DNA of 64,000 nt from Labilibaculum sp. K2S (GCF_030372765.1 NZ_JAUCMW010000007.1:122533-186532), one strand, 5' to 3'. Numbered from the stretch's first letter, positions 8,209-18,128 are shown. The notes: generated from the letters alone by a model not told the origin. Made by a program: numbers and translations.

Positions 8209-8709
8209 CTAATGCAAGCTTACAACCCGCTTTATTTTCCATTCATTGTTTTTGTTTTCCCATACAATTAAAAATCGTCCAACTTTTGAAGGTGTCCCAA
8301 TTGGTTCTTGATTATTATGAAATTTTTGCAAACCTATTTCAATTGCTCCAAAGTCTTTAATAGGATAAACTTCTATGCTTCCTTTAACTAATTCTCTTGT
8401 TACCTTTCCACAAATATTTTTTTGAGTTGCAGAAATTATGTCTTGTTTTGATGTCATTACTCCTCCTTGGTCGTGATAAAATTCAATATTTTCTGAAAAG
8501 AAAGTACCGTACTTGTCAAGATTCAAATTGCAAGTGTTATAAGCCTCAAAAAATATACTGTCTAATTTAACTATAGTGTCGTATAGTTGTTGGTTGTCTG
8601 GCTTATAATTTTTTGTCAAACGATACATTGTGTTTTTTGTTGTACCACAACTTGCCAACAGAGTGATAAGTGTTAACAGCGGTATAATTATAGACTTAGA
8701 GTATTTCAT
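8209..8709 (-). CDS. DUF4440 (NTF2-like) lipoprotein
   Basis: 166 residues with a lipoprotein signal (LLASC, Cys21) and one NTF2-like/DUF4440 domain (about 40-165: LDSIFFEAYNTCNLNLDKYG, EFYHDQGG, ending NNEWKIKRVVSLH). It aligns over its length with the N-terminal domain of the next gene upstream (8733-10220), including the NTCN/NTCD and EFYHDQGG/EFFHDKDG motifs. The gap to that gene is 23 bp, so they are likely one transcript. Probably a binding domain of unknown ligand at the membrane surface. It may be a truncated paralogue rather than a designed single-domain protein. Confidence 0.78.
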   Translation of the reverse strand: MKYSKSIIIPLLTLITLLASCGTTKNTMYRLTKNYKPDNQQLYDTIVKLDSIFFEAYNTCNLNLDKYGTFFSENIEFYHDQGGVMTSKQDIISATQKNICGKVTRELVKGSIEVYPIKDFGAIEIGLQKFHNNQEPIGTPSKVGRFLIVWENKNNEWKIKRVVSLH

Positions 8710-8732
8710 TATTTTTTATGTTTGTTATAGTT

Positions 8733-10220
8733 TTATTTTGTTTCGATATCAATTATTTTTTGTCCGGTTTCACCTAAATAGTGAGTTAAAAGTTTTTCAT
8801 AAATTTTATAGCCATCATCCACATTTGTAAAAATTAAAAGACCTTGTTTTGTTTTAGGGAAGATAAACACAATAGTTTGAACGCCATTGTCTGCACCTCC
8901 GTGAGACAAAGCATATTCTCCATTTCCTAAATCATATATTTCAAAACCCAAACCAAAATGCTTGCCGTTTTTGGTTTCGACTTGATTTGTAGTCATATCG
9001 TCAAAAACTTTTTGGGTCAATCCTTCGCTATTCATTACACTGGTCAAAAACTTTCCATAATCTTCAATGGTTGTCAATAAATTGTCTGCACCATTTGCAG
9101 TTTTATTTTTTTCTGTTTCATAAGCAATTCCTTTATTGTTATAACCTGTTGCAAATCTTAAACTGTCTGTTTTATTGTCCCAAAAATATTTGGTGTCGGT
9201 CATTTGTAAAGGGGCGAAAATTAATTCGCTTGTTAATTGGTTAAGTGATTTATGGAATTTTGCTTCCAGCGCTTTTCTCAAATATTCAAAACCTTCTCCT
9301 GAATATTGATATTTCGTTCCAGGTGTAAATTCAAAATGTAATTTTCCGTCCTTGTTATTTCCACGCCAATTGGTAAAACCGGTTTGGTGGCTTAAAATAT
9401 GTCTGGTAGTAAGCAATTTGCTATTTGGGTCTTTTGAAACATCTGGGTCAGTCCAATATGTATGAATCGGTTCATCTAAATTCCACTTGCCTAAACTCAC
9501 TAACTTTAAAGTAACCATTGCAGTTATAGGTTTGGTCAGTGAAGCCACATTAAATATAGTATTGTATGGTGCAGTTGTTCCTTTTTTGAGTTCTCCAAAC
9601 ACTTTTACCTGTTGAAGTTTTCCGTCTTTAATTACGCCGATCCCCAGGGTAGGAACTTTGTTTTCCGCTAAACATTTTTCAATTTCTTCGTCATTATCAA
9701 AAATTGATTTTGAAGAAGAAAGCTGTTTAACTTGATGTTCGTAACTCAACGATTTTGTGAGTTTCCATTCGCCATTTTCTATAAACCAAACGTGAGTGAA
9801 CTTAGCTGAACTCCCAAATTTCTCAGGTTTATTTAATTGCTTTTCAAAGAACTGATGAACTCCCCCTTGAATTGCGCCATAAAGATTTCCTTTGTTGTAA
9901 AGAGCATAAATTTCAGTGCTTTTGGGCAAGAGTTCTCTTCTTGCCTGATAGTTGGATGGATTTCCACACAATCCATTTTGTAAATCATTGAGAAATTTCT
10001 TTTTATCTGAAATCCCGTCTTTGTCGTGGAAGAATTCAAACTTTTCACTTAGCAGGTTTTCAAACTGTGAAATGTCGCAAGTGTTGAAGCCTACATTAAA
10101 AAGTAAACTGTCCTTTGAGAGGATGATTTTGTATAGGTCTGAATTTTTAGCAACCTGTGCCTGTGTTTTTACAATGAAAGTGATCGTAAAAATGAAGCTT
10201 AATAAAATATATTTTGCCAT
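8733..10220 (-). CDS. DUF4440-beta-lactamase (serine hydrolase) fusion protein
   Basis: 495 residues. Signal peptide (cleavage near TQAQ), an NTF2-like DUF4440 domain (about 25-160), then a class C beta-lactamase/penicillin-binding-like domain with SLTK (Ser227, Lys230), YSG (Tyr306) and HGG (440-442). These are the SxxK, Yx[NG] and K/HxG elements of the serine beta-lactamase-related family (esterases, D-aminopeptidases, peptidoglycan hydrolases). Exported; the substrate is not predictable, and true beta-lactamase activity is not implied. A promoter of the Bacteroidota type lies 30 bp upstream. Confidence 0.88.
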   Translation of the reverse strand: MAKYILLSFIFTITFIVKTQAQVAKNSDLYKIILSKDSLLFNVGFNTCDISQFENLLSEKFEFFHDKDGISDKKKFLNDLQNGLCGNPSNYQARRELLPKSTEIYALYNKGNLYGAIQGGVHQFFEKQLNKPEKFGSSAKFTHVWFIENGEWKLTKSLSYEHQVKQLSSSKSIFDNDEEIEKCLAENKVPTLGIGVIKDGKLQQVKVFGELKKGTTAPYNTIFNVASLTKPITAMVTLKLVSLGKWNLDEPIHTYWTDPDVSKDPNSKLLTTRHILSHQTGFTNWRGNNKDGKLHFEFTPGTKYQYSGEGFEYLRKALEAKFHKSLNQLTSELIFAPLQMTDTKYFWDNKTDSLRFATGYNNKGIAYETEKNKTANGADNLLTTIEDYGKFLTSVMNSEGLTQKVFDDMTTNQVETKNGKHFGLGFEIYDLGNGEYALSHGGADNGVQTIVFIFPKTKQGLLIFTNVDDGYKIYEKLLTHYLGETGQKIIDIETK

Positions 10221-10249
10221 GTCTGTTTTTTTATCACAAAGATCAAAAG

Positions 10250-10283
10250 CAAATTTATTCTGCCATTAAAATCTCCCCGACAA
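10250..10283 (-). promoter_or_regulatory. Promoter of the DUF4440-beta-lactamase gene
   Basis: Minus strand: TTG (10281-10283), 23 bp spacer, TAAATTTG (10250-10257), fitting TTG-N19-23-TAnnTTTG. Transcription would start about 25-30 bases upstream of the ATG at 10220. Confidence 0.6.
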
Positions 10284-10307
10284 TGACCTGTCAAAAACCC
10301 GACAATT

Positions 10308-10883
10308 TTATATCATATTGAAATGCAGGCTGTAATACAGCTTTTTTCTTTTGTCTATTTCAATTGCATTTCTAAGAACGAAATAAACATTTGAAAGAAT
10401 CAAAAGTATCATAAGTATTAAAGTAAAGCTATGTCCGGATTTTGTGAAAATACCTAACATAAACACAATGGGGGCTATGATTGTCCACATTATTTGTAAT
10501 GATATAATTTGTTTTGTTATGGGGTTCTTCAATTTCATTGCAAATATTAATATAAGCGGAATAAGAATATTTAAAGGAGGAAGAATTATGAATGGCAAGG
10601 AAGAAAGGTTGACTAGCTTTATTGATGAGTAATTTAATAAATGGTCTTCTTCTTTTGGTGTTGTTTTTTCGTTACTATCGTCTTTATTTTCAATTTCGGG
10701 TTGTTTGCTTCGCAATTCTTTTTCCTGGACGCCTAATGCTTCTCCCAAAACTCGAAGCGTGTATCCTTTTGGATCTGTTCCTGCTTCAATTCTCTGAATT
10801 GTCCTTACTGAAATACCGGATTTCTTCGATAATTCTTCTTGAGTAAGATTTTGCTGTTCTCTTATACTTTTAAGTTTGGACAT
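10308..10883 (-). CDS. XRE-type HTH regulator with membrane domain
   Basis: 191 residues. N-terminal Cro/C1-type helix-turn-helix (about 1-58; LTQEELSKKSGISVRTIQRIE), a charged linker (60-88), then about three to four hydrophobic segments (LPFIILPPLNILIPLILIFA, IMWTIIAPIVFMLGIF, LILMILLILSNVYFVL) like DUF4870-type small membrane proteins. HTH-membrane fusions of this type are common in Bacteroidota and may be membrane-tethered regulators or signal sensors. Target unknown. Confidence 0.82.
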   Translation of the reverse strand: MSKLKSIREQQNLTQEELSKKSGISVRTIQRIEAGTDPKGYTLRVLGEALGVQEKELRSKQPEIENKDDSNEKTTPKEEDHLLNYSSIKLVNLSSLPFIILPPLNILIPLILIFAMKLKNPITKQIISLQIMWTIIAPIVFMLGIFTKSGHSFTLILMILLILSNVYFVLRNAIEIDKRKKLYYSLHFNMI

Positions 10884-10971
10884 TCTGTTGTTTTAAAAAC
10901 GTTTCGCGTGTACGGTGGTTTTCTTTCCGTTCAATTGTAATTTCTTCTATTAGTAAGCTGTCATGTGAAAT

Positions 10972-12213
10972 TTAAACTTCTCTTTCGTCCGTTTTTTTCA
11001 TCATTTTTAGAGTGAAACCTCCCAGAATTAGTATGATTAGAGCCATAACCGCCCATAGCCATTTTTCATCGGCAAAAAGTGGTTCCGCTTTAGGTGATTC
11101 TGATTTTGTAATTATTTCTTCATCGCCAAGGGCAAGTGGTGTGATCGATTTAGGGATGTTGTCTGAAAATCGGGAGATGTCATAATTTGGTTTTCGTGCA
11201 TAGCTGTTCCCATAATTCAGGAAATATTTGGCAGGTTTCGAAAATCGAACCAGTAACTCATAAATGGAGCCTCCTATTTCAATATTACTAATGGTAAGCG
11301 CCTCATTGTCCGAATTCCGGATGATGATTTTTACGTGCTGAGCAATGGTATTGCTGAATTTGAACTCATTTTTTTCGATGGAGTTGAGCGTGCCCGAAGC
11401 AAGGGTTTGATAGTTGTATTTCCATCCCAGTTCAGTTTTGGTACTATCCGTTACATACTGAATGTGAACCGGTCTGTAATAATCGAATGATTCGCGGATA
11501 TTGATTTTAAGATCGTTTATCAAAACGGGTGATTCCAGATCAATTTCCACCTCAGTCTGTTGAAGCTTTTTATTTTCAAAGGTGCTGGTTTTCTTTATTT
11601 TGTAATTGCGCGACTTTCCTTTTACAATCTCTTTAAGAGATAATGCCGCACTTTCTAGTTTAGGTTTTTCTCCGCTTTTGATTCCTATTCTGTAAAAAGC
11701 ATAATTGGCATTTGGAAAATTAAGTTTCGAAAACTGATAATTGGTGTGTGCATTGTTAATGGATAGTATTCTGTAATCCTCAACAAGAGTATACCAATTT
11801 TGTTGATCCTGACTTCCTTCAAGAGTTGTTTTCCAATCGAAATTTTCCTGTTCGAAATTTAACTGAATTTGATTTATTGAATTTGAGGTAGGAACTTTAA
11901 AGGTGAAGTAATAGCCGTTTTTATCCCTCGATTGATTCAATAATTTAAAGTCAACATTTATATTTTTTATTTGATCTTCGGTGGAATGTATAATGTACGG
12001 TGCTTCAAGTGTGTCATTTTGCTCAGAGATGCCAATGATTCTGATATCGCTCAGGTTTGGGGAAACCTTCCCGAAAATTTCATTTGGTAATTCCAGTTTG
12101 TGCCATTGATCTGTGATCCCAATAATTTCTCTTTTGTAGTTGAAATTATTCTGCTGACCAAAGGAATTGGAGAATGCAAAAAGCAATAGTATGAAACAGG
12201 CCTTGTTTTTCAT
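10972..12213 (-). CDS. DUF3999 family envelope protein
   Basis: 413 residues. Signal peptide (ending NSFGQ), a long beta-rich extracytoplasmic region, one C-terminal membrane helix (WLWAVMALIILILGGFTL) and a short basic tail. The opening FNYKREIIGITDQWHKLELP is characteristic of DUF3999. DUF3999 genes are commonly next to DUF2339 genes, and that is the case here (60 bp downstream of the DUF2339 stop). Function unknown; the pair probably forms a membrane complex. Confidence 0.82.
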   Translation of the reverse strand: MKNKACFILLLFAFSNSFGQQNNFNYKREIIGITDQWHKLELPNEIFGKVSPNLSDIRIIGISEQNDTLEAPYIIHSTEDQIKNINVDFKLLNQSRDKNGYYFTFKVPTSNSINQIQLNFEQENFDWKTTLEGSQDQQNWYTLVEDYRILSINNAHTNYQFSKLNFPNANYAFYRIGIKSGEKPKLESAALSLKEIVKGKSRNYKIKKTSTFENKKLQQTEVEIDLESPVLINDLKINIRESFDYYRPVHIQYVTDSTKTELGWKYNYQTLASGTLNSIEKNEFKFSNTIAQHVKIIIRNSDNEALTISNIEIGGSIYELLVRFSKPAKYFLNYGNSYARKPNYDISRFSDNIPKSITPLALGDEEIITKSESPKAEPLFADEKWLWAVMALIILILGGFTLKMMKKTDEREV

Positions 12214-12273
12214 GAGAATTGGTTTTATAGTATGGCTCGCCGAAGCCAGCCAATATATAGTGATGTGTTAAAT

Positions 12274-14631
12274 TTATTCTTCCTCAGTCATATTGCTCTT
12301 GTATTTGTTGTACAGGAACGAAATAATCAAAAGAAGTATTCCCAATAAAACAAATGCGATGGTTTTTGCGATTGTACTCAATTGCGAGATGTCGTAAAAG
12401 AAGAGCTTTACCAATGTAAGTGCAAACAATCCGATAGCACCAATCCGCAGATGTTTCTTGTTTTTCCAGATGCCGTAAGCAATCAGGAGTAGGGAATACG
12501 AACCCCAAAGTATGCTTAATCCAAGTTTATAGGATTGAGTTGATCCGCTTATGTCCGTCCAATTAAGCAGTTCGCTGCTAAATATCCATAGAATGGAGGT
12601 GCTAAGCAGGTATTCGAATGCTATTCTGTACTTTTTTGTATTCAATTCTTCCTTTACATGAAGATATATACCTGCCAGTGCAATTGCGGCAAAGGCTAAT
12701 GAGATGTATCTGATAATGATATTGAATGTTCCCCGGTGATAATATTCAGATAAACTTTGAGTAAGATAACTTTCTCTTAATTCACTTAAGGAGTACAATC
12801 CTTGGGTTAAAAATGCGACCAAAGTTATTGTTGTTAATCCAATACCGGCATAAGCTAAATTTTTGTTTTTTAATTTCCTGATATTCACAAAAGAAAGAAT
12901 TGAAAAAAACAGTAAGGAATAATTGATGATCCAGATCGTTTTAAATTCTTTTAAATCGTAGTTGTTATAGTAGCTGGCATATTCCTCTCCGGTTGCCTGA
13001 ATGCTTAGTGCCGATTCCTTAATTAGTTGATTCCAGTAATTGCCAATTTCCAATCGGATTGAATAGTAAACTGTAAACACGAGAATAACAGGAATGGCAT
13101 AAGACAATAGTTTTGTGATTTTCAGCCATGAGCCTAATAAAGTCGGATATTTGATATTGCTGTTCAATTTGTTGATGAGTCCAAAAGAAAAAATGAATAG
13201 TAATGAACTTAAAAAATTAACATTCAAAAAAAGTGCGATTTTGGTTTCAGGATCATCCACAAGGTAGGTGTTATACATGGTGGTCCAATCCTGCAAAATA
13301 CTACAGAAGGCAAGTATCATTAAAGGGTAAGACATTGCTTCGTAAATGGAAACTTTTTTAGTTCGGCCAATCCAAAAGAGCAGCGCCGCTTCACTGGCCC
13401 ACAGCAAAGTTACCCAGTTTCCATCCAGTTGAATAGGGAAGGCAATTGTGATAAATAGTAAAACCAGACCTGATATCAGATAGAAAATATTCTTGTCGGC
13501 AAGCTTTTGTTTGTAGATAATTACACTGACAATACTGTGAATAACAGCATTGATAAGGGTAAATAATCCTAATAAATGTTGTCCTGTTTCGTGAAGAGAT
13601 AATATAGAATATCCCAGACCAAAAAAGATAAGGGAGTTGGATACGAGAAGCAGAGAATTGCCTTTGTTGAATTTCTCTTTTCGAACCAATTTGTAGGCAA
13701 GGAAGAGTAAATAAAAGATCGCGAAAAATACGATAAGAAAGCTGCTTCCCAGTACAAAGTGTTCACTGGTTTCGTATTTTCCCATGAACCATGAGAAAAA
13801 GATTAACCAAGTAAGGCAAAAGGAGGAATATTGTAATGCTTTCCAGTATTTCTTGAACGCAATAAAAAGAATGCCAATGTTAATAATGGTCATGTAAGTA
13901 AAAAGTACAGCTACTTTTCCTGAGCCGTCGCTTAGCAGGAAGGGAACTGCGTATGCACCCACCAAACCAATATGAGCAATTACCTGTTTGTTGTAATTGA
14001 TCGCAGCAACAACTGTGAATACGGTGAAAATCAACATCAGAATAAAAGCAAATGCCTGCGGAAACAGATCGTACAGACTGTAGGCCATATAGGTAATGAA
14101 ATATAGAATTGCTATGGCTCCACTAACCAGAACTGCGCTGTAATTTTCATATTTCGCTTTCAGTTTTATTCCAAAACCCAACAATCCAATTCCCGTTAAA
14201 TAAGCCAGAATTATTCTGGTTAAAGGGCTGATAAGATCATTGTCGATGGAGTACTTGGCACCTATCGCCACACCAATAATAGTAATGGCAATCCCAATTT
14301 TATTAATCAGATTTTCACCAATAAATTTCTCGAGATCGGACTTCGATTTTGGAGGTTTATTGGTTGCAGGAGGAGTGATAGTTGTTTTTGCGGTTTCAAT
14401 TTTGGGTTTTTCCTGCTCTGTTGGAGATGCTATTTTTTTCAGATCATTAAGAAGATCTTCATTCAAAATCTGCGTCTCTTTTTTATCAGCAAGAGGTTTG
14501 GTTTCGCTGTTCTTAAGACGAATTATTTCATGTCGTAATTCACTAATCTCATTCGATAGCGCCTCTTGTTTTTCATGAAGCTTTTCTTGTATCTCGAAAA
14601 GCTGATTTATTTTGTCTTTATTGTCTGACAT
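12274..14631 (-). CDS. DUF2339 polytopic membrane protein
   Basis: 785 residues. An N-terminal coiled coil (about 1-45, rich in Glu, Lys and Leu), a Pro/Thr/Lys linker, then roughly 20 hydrophobic helices to the C-terminus. The motif KFIGENLINKIGIAITIIGV before the first helices is typical of DUF2339. No enzyme motif recognised. First gene of a pair with DUF3999 and transcribed from a TATATTTG-type promoter 23 bp upstream. Confidence 0.88.
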   Translation of the reverse strand: MSDNKDKINQLFEIQEKLHEKQEALSNEISELRHEIIRLKNSETKPLADKKETQILNEDLLNDLKKIASPTEQEKPKIETAKTTITPPATNKPPKSKSDLEKFIGENLINKIGIAITIIGVAIGAKYSIDNDLISPLTRIILAYLTGIGLLGFGIKLKAKYENYSAVLVSGAIAILYFITYMAYSLYDLFPQAFAFILMLIFTVFTVVAAINYNKQVIAHIGLVGAYAVPFLLSDGSGKVAVLFTYMTIINIGILFIAFKKYWKALQYSSFCLTWLIFFSWFMGKYETSEHFVLGSSFLIVFFAIFYLLFLAYKLVRKEKFNKGNSLLLVSNSLIFFGLGYSILSLHETGQHLLGLFTLINAVIHSIVSVIIYKQKLADKNIFYLISGLVLLFITIAFPIQLDGNWVTLLWASEAALLFWIGRTKKVSIYEAMSYPLMILAFCSILQDWTTMYNTYLVDDPETKIALFLNVNFLSSLLFIFSFGLINKLNSNIKYPTLLGSWLKITKLLSYAIPVILVFTVYYSIRLEIGNYWNQLIKESALSIQATGEEYASYYNNYDLKEFKTIWIINYSLLFFSILSFVNIRKLKNKNLAYAGIGLTTITLVAFLTQGLYSLSELRESYLTQSLSEYYHRGTFNIIIRYISLAFAAIALAGIYLHVKEELNTKKYRIAFEYLLSTSILWIFSSELLNWTDISGSTQSYKLGLSILWGSYSLLLIAYGIWKNKKHLRIGAIGLFALTLVKLFFYDISQLSTIAKTIAFVLLGILLLIISFLYNKYKSNMTEEE

Positions 14632-14653
14632 ATGATCTACTTACTAAGTATTG

Positions 14654-14661
14654 CAAATATA
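14654..14661 (-). promoter_or_regulatory. Candidate -7 box for DUF2339-DUF3999
   Basis: Minus strand TATATTTG, 23 bp before the DUF2339 start. A TTG lies 24 bp further upstream (14686-14688), slightly beyond usual spacing. The 250 bp between this gene and aroE holds nothing else recognisable. Confidence 0.5.
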
Positions 14662-14882
14662 ATTCCTTGTTGAATTGTAAATATCCAAAATTGGAAATCT
14701 TTAGTTTTCCTGATTAAGGAATTGTTTACTTTAGCTCGTGAATTTATGAAAAGCATTCTACATAAACAAAATGTATGTTTTAATGCAGTTGCAACACAAA
14801 CCCTACATTTGATCAAATAATATTATGACGAATTGTATTGTGAATTTACAATACCAAGGAATGAAATGATAGATTCATTGAA

Positions 14883-15623
14883 TTATCTATTCCAAATCTC
14901 CCAGTTTCTTTCTGCCTGCAGGTGAAGCATTTTTAATCCGTTGTGAGTTTTTGCTCCTTGTTCTGCTCCTTTTTTCATGAAAAGAGTCTCTGCAGGGTTG
15001 TATACTACATCGTACAGAAAATGATCTTCGGTGATAAGTTCGTAGGGGATATCCGGACAGGTATTATCTTTAGGGAAGGTGCCCAAAGGAGTGCAGTTTA
15101 CGATCAAATGGTAATTGCTGATAATCTCAGAAGAAAGCATCTCGTAGTTGATGCATTTATCCGAAGCTGTTCTGGATACAAATTGATATTCAATTCCCAT
15201 TTCTTCCAGTCCTGTAGCTACAGCTTTTGAAACGCCACCGGTACCTAAAATCAAGGCTTTTGGTTTTGTGCCATCGAGAAAAATATGCAGTGATTCAGTA
15301 AAACCATGAATATCTGTATTGTATCCTACTAATTTAACCTTTTCGTTTTTACGGATAATCCGAACAGAATTAACGGCACCAATTCTTTCTGCCAAAGGAT
15401 CAATATCATCAAGGAATTGAATTACATCCTGTTTGTAAGGAATGGTAACACAGAATCCTTTTAAATCGGAATGTTGTTCCAATATAGTAGGAAAATCTTG
15501 AATATTGGAAATTTCGAAATTTAAAAAAGAAGCATCGATGTTTTCTTCCGTAAATTTATCCGTAAAGTATTTTTTTGAAAAAGAATGTCCCAAAGGGAAA
15601 CCAAGAATTCCGAATGTATCCAT
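14883..15623 (-). CDS. aroE: Shikimate dehydrogenase
   Basis: 246 residues. Reduces 3-dehydroshikimate to shikimate with NADPH in aromatic amino acid synthesis. Substrate-site residues are visible: Ser14 and Ser16 (GHSFS), Lys64 (TIPYKQ), Asn85 (GAVNS) and Asp104 (NTD); the NADP-binding loop is LGTGGVSKA. It starts 1 bp after the stop of the DUF368 gene, so the two are an operon. Slightly shorter than E. coli AroE but with all landmarks. Confidence 0.94.
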   Translation of the reverse strand: MDTFGILGFPLGHSFSKKYFTDKFTEENIDASFLNFEISNIQDFPTILEQHSDLKGFCVTIPYKQDVIQFLDDIDPLAERIGAVNSVRIIRKNEKVKLVGYNTDIHGFTESLHIFLDGTKPKALILGTGGVSKAVATGLEEMGIEYQFVSRTASDKCINYEMLSSEIISNYHLIVNCTPLGTFPKDNTCPDIPYELITEDHFLYDVVYNPAETLFMKKGAEQGAKTHNGLKMLHLQAERNWEIWNR

Positions 15624-15624
15624 A

Positions 15625-16563
15625 TTATTCTGTTTTTGATTCCGGAGAAAATTTTTCCATCATCCAAATTAATAGAAATCCGGCAATGGCCAAAAGAATT
15701 GCAAATATCAATTGTGAATCTTGTCCAAGAATATTTGCGAATGTATTTGGCAGAATATTTTCCTGCAGCAATGGTTTTTCAACTCCGTGCCGGTCAATAA
15801 AGGTGGAGATTGTGTTTTTCCAAGGCCAAACTTTATTTAAAGATCCGATCATGAATCCGGAAAGCAAACCGATAGTCATGTTGTGGTATTTTTTCAGTAA
15901 CCAGCTTAGCAGATTTGAGAAACTTAAGAGGCCTATCACAGCTCCTGCACCAACCACTGCAACAACATCCAATTTAAAAGAACTGATGGCATTTAGGATG
16001 TATTCATATTTTCCCAAAAGGAGCAATATAAAGGCGCCTGATATTCCAGGTAAAATCATCGCACAAATTGCCAATGCTCCCGAAAGAAAAAGAAACCAGT
16101 AGGAGGTGGGGGTTTCTGCCGGAGTAACAACAGTTACCATGTAGGCAATTCCGATGCCAATAAGCATTGCTATAATCGTGCGTAGTTTCCACTCCGTTAT
16201 TTTACGGGCAATAACAATTGCAGATGCAACAATCAACCCAAAGAAGAAAGACCAGATTAAAATAGGCTGTTCTGCGAGAAAATATTTAATCAGCTTAGCC
16301 AATGACAAAAAGCTTAGGAAAATTCCGAAGATCAATGCCAATAGAAAGTTTCCGTTAATTGCCTGCCAGAATTCTTTGAATTTGAATTGAAAGAGAAGTT
16401 TTACTGCATTTCCGTTAATGGATTTTATGCTGTTAATTAATTCTTCGTAAATACCGGTAATAAATGCTATTGTGCCACCGGAAACTCCTGGGACAACATC
16501 TGCAGCTCCCATTCCCATTCCTTTAAAGGCAATAAGAAGGTAGTCTTTCATTTTTCTGGGCAT
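15625..16563 (-). CDS. DUF368 membrane protein (putative undecaprenyl-phosphate translocase)
   Basis: 312 residues with about 8-9 hydrophobic helices. DUF368 hallmarks are GMGMGAADVVPGVSGGTIAF near the N-terminus and a second PGISGAFILLLLGKYEYIL repeat mid-protein. Some DUF368 members (PopT) have been implicated as flippases returning undecaprenyl phosphate to the cytoplasmic face, which would feed peptidoglycan and the polysaccharide pathway encoded later in this window. That role is transferred from family knowledge, not shown here. Forms an operon with aroE. Confidence 0.87.
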   Translation of the reverse strand: MPRKMKDYLLIAFKGMGMGAADVVPGVSGGTIAFITGIYEELINSIKSINGNAVKLLFQFKFKEFWQAINGNFLLALIFGIFLSFLSLAKLIKYFLAEQPILIWSFFFGLIVASAIVIARKITEWKLRTIIAMLIGIGIAYMVTVVTPAETPTSYWFLFLSGALAICAMILPGISGAFILLLLGKYEYILNAISSFKLDVVAVVGAGAVIGLLSFSNLLSWLLKKYHNMTIGLLSGFMIGSLNKVWPWKNTISTFIDRHGVEKPLLQENILPNTFANILGQDSQLIFAILLAIAGFLLIWMMEKFSPESKTE

Positions 16564-16605
16564 AGTATAATTTTGTTGTGGTTACTTTACCGGATTCAAA
16601 TGCAA

Positions 16606-18009
16606 TTATTGATTTGCTTTGATTAGTTTGGTGAAGTTTTTATTCTTCTTCAATTCAGGAAATTGAATAAAGATGTCATTAATATTTTCAGAATCGATAT
16701 CGATTGCTTGTCTGATATAATGTTCCGAGGACTTGATATCACCTGTAATTGCATAATAGGCAGCTAAATTACTTAGTAATTGAGGACAGTTTGGGGTTTG
16801 GGCAAGACTTTCCAGCAATACATCAATAGCTGTTTCTTCATTTTCATTTTGATGATAATATTCAGCAAGAGTTATTGGATAAGTGGTATCGAAAGGATCC
16901 AGATCAATAGCCTCTCTGAATGCCTGAACTGCTTTTTGCGGCGAATTGGCTCTGGCGTAAGCTGATCCCAAGGCAAACCAATAGTCTGAATTTGTATCAT
17001 CCAGATTTTTAGCTTTTTCAAGATAAACCAAACACTCATCAATTTTATCCTGATACATGAGAATTAGTCCCATTCCAAACCAGGGATCCGCTAAATTCTC
17101 ATCCGTTTTAATGGCTGTTTCGTAATTGATTAATGCTTGTTCGTATTCGTCCATTTTCTCAAAACATTCACCAATATACGAATAGGTTGAAGCGTGGTCA
17201 TCATCAAACTCCAGATATTCGGTGTAGCATTTTATTGCTTCTTCGAAAAGTCCCTGATTAGCCAAGGCATTGGCTTTGTTATAATAGGCTTTGCCATGTT
17301 GGTCATTTACCGCCAATGTGAATTCGTAGGCTTCAACAGCTTTAGGGAAATTTCCCATTCGGTTAAAAATAATTCCCAGATTGTACCAGGCGTTGTCTGA
17401 GAAAGGGTTTAGCTCCAAAAATTGCTCATAAGCCACGATGCTTTGATTGTCTTCACCCATTTTTTCATAACAATAGCCCAATTCAAAAAGAACTTCCGAA
17501 TCTTCTTCGTCTAATTCCAGTGCTTCTTCCAGATATTCTATAGCCAGGTCGAACTGATTTAGTTGTTCGAAAGCAAGTGCAATTCTGAAAAGTAAATCTT
17601 CACGATTCTCGTAACTGACCTGCAGAGCTTTATTAAATTGTTTTTTTGCAAGCTCATATTTACCTAATTGGTTGTATATATTTCCCTTAAGTAAAAGGAT
17701 CTCCTTGTTCGAAGATTCAATACTCTGTATATTCTTTAAAATGGAAAGTGCTTCGAGATGCTGTTCCCGATCAACTAAAATCTGAGCTTTTTTAATTTGG
17801 AGAGAAATAGCACCGGGGTGCTGTCTATTAGCAATGTTAGAAACTTTTACAGCTTCCAACAGATTGCCCTTCTCAATATAGTGATCAATGATGCTTTCAA
17901 ATTCATGAACATCGAAATAGTAAAGCGTTTCAGCTTTAATCATTTCTTCGAACCGGCCTACCAAAGTAAGCGCATCATCATCAAGATAGTTTTCTGTATT
18001 CTCTATCAT
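16606..18009 (-). CDS. Tetratricopeptide repeat protein
   Basis: 467 residues made of about ten to twelve TPR units (for example AWYNLGIIFNRMGNFPKAVE and DYWFALGSAYARANSPQKAV), with an acidic N-terminal segment and no signal peptide or enzymatic domain. A cytoplasmic scaffold by inference. The gene precedes the DUF368-aroE pair on the same strand with a 42 bp gap and has a near-perfect promoter of its own, so it may head a three-gene transcript. Confidence 0.85.
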   Translation of the reverse strand: MIENTENYLDDDALTLVGRFEEMIKAETLYYFDVHEFESIIDHYIEKGNLLEAVKVSNIANRQHPGAISLQIKKAQILVDREQHLEALSILKNIQSIESSNKEILLLKGNIYNQLGKYELAKKQFNKALQVSYENREDLLFRIALAFEQLNQFDLAIEYLEEALELDEEDSEVLFELGYCYEKMGEDNQSIVAYEQFLELNPFSDNAWYNLGIIFNRMGNFPKAVEAYEFTLAVNDQHGKAYYNKANALANQGLFEEAIKCYTEYLEFDDDHASTYSYIGECFEKMDEYEQALINYETAIKTDENLADPWFGMGLILMYQDKIDECLVYLEKAKNLDDTNSDYWFALGSAYARANSPQKAVQAFREAIDLDPFDTTYPITLAEYYHQNENEETAIDVLLESLAQTPNCPQLLSNLAAYYAITGDIKSSEHYIRQAIDIDSENINDIFIQFPELKKNKNFTKLIKANQ

Positions 18010-18037
18010 CTATCAAATTAAAATGATTATTGCATTG

Positions 18038-18067
18038 CAAAAATAGGATTAATTTTAAAATATTCAA
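18038..18067 (-). promoter_or_regulatory. Promoter of the TPR gene
   Basis: Minus strand: TTG (18065-18067), 19 bp spacer, TATTTTTG (18038-18045). Both boxes and spacing fit the Bacteroidota consensus; the gene starts at 18009. Confidence 0.7.
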
Positions 18068-18128
18068 GATGTAAGATATTAACAAAATCTAATCCGTATT
18101 TCTGTTTTACGGGATATTACCCAAAACA

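Noticed and set aside
15575..16102. 175-codon plus-strand frame over aroE and DUF368
   Set aside because: Shadow of two recognised minus-strand genes; low-complexity product.
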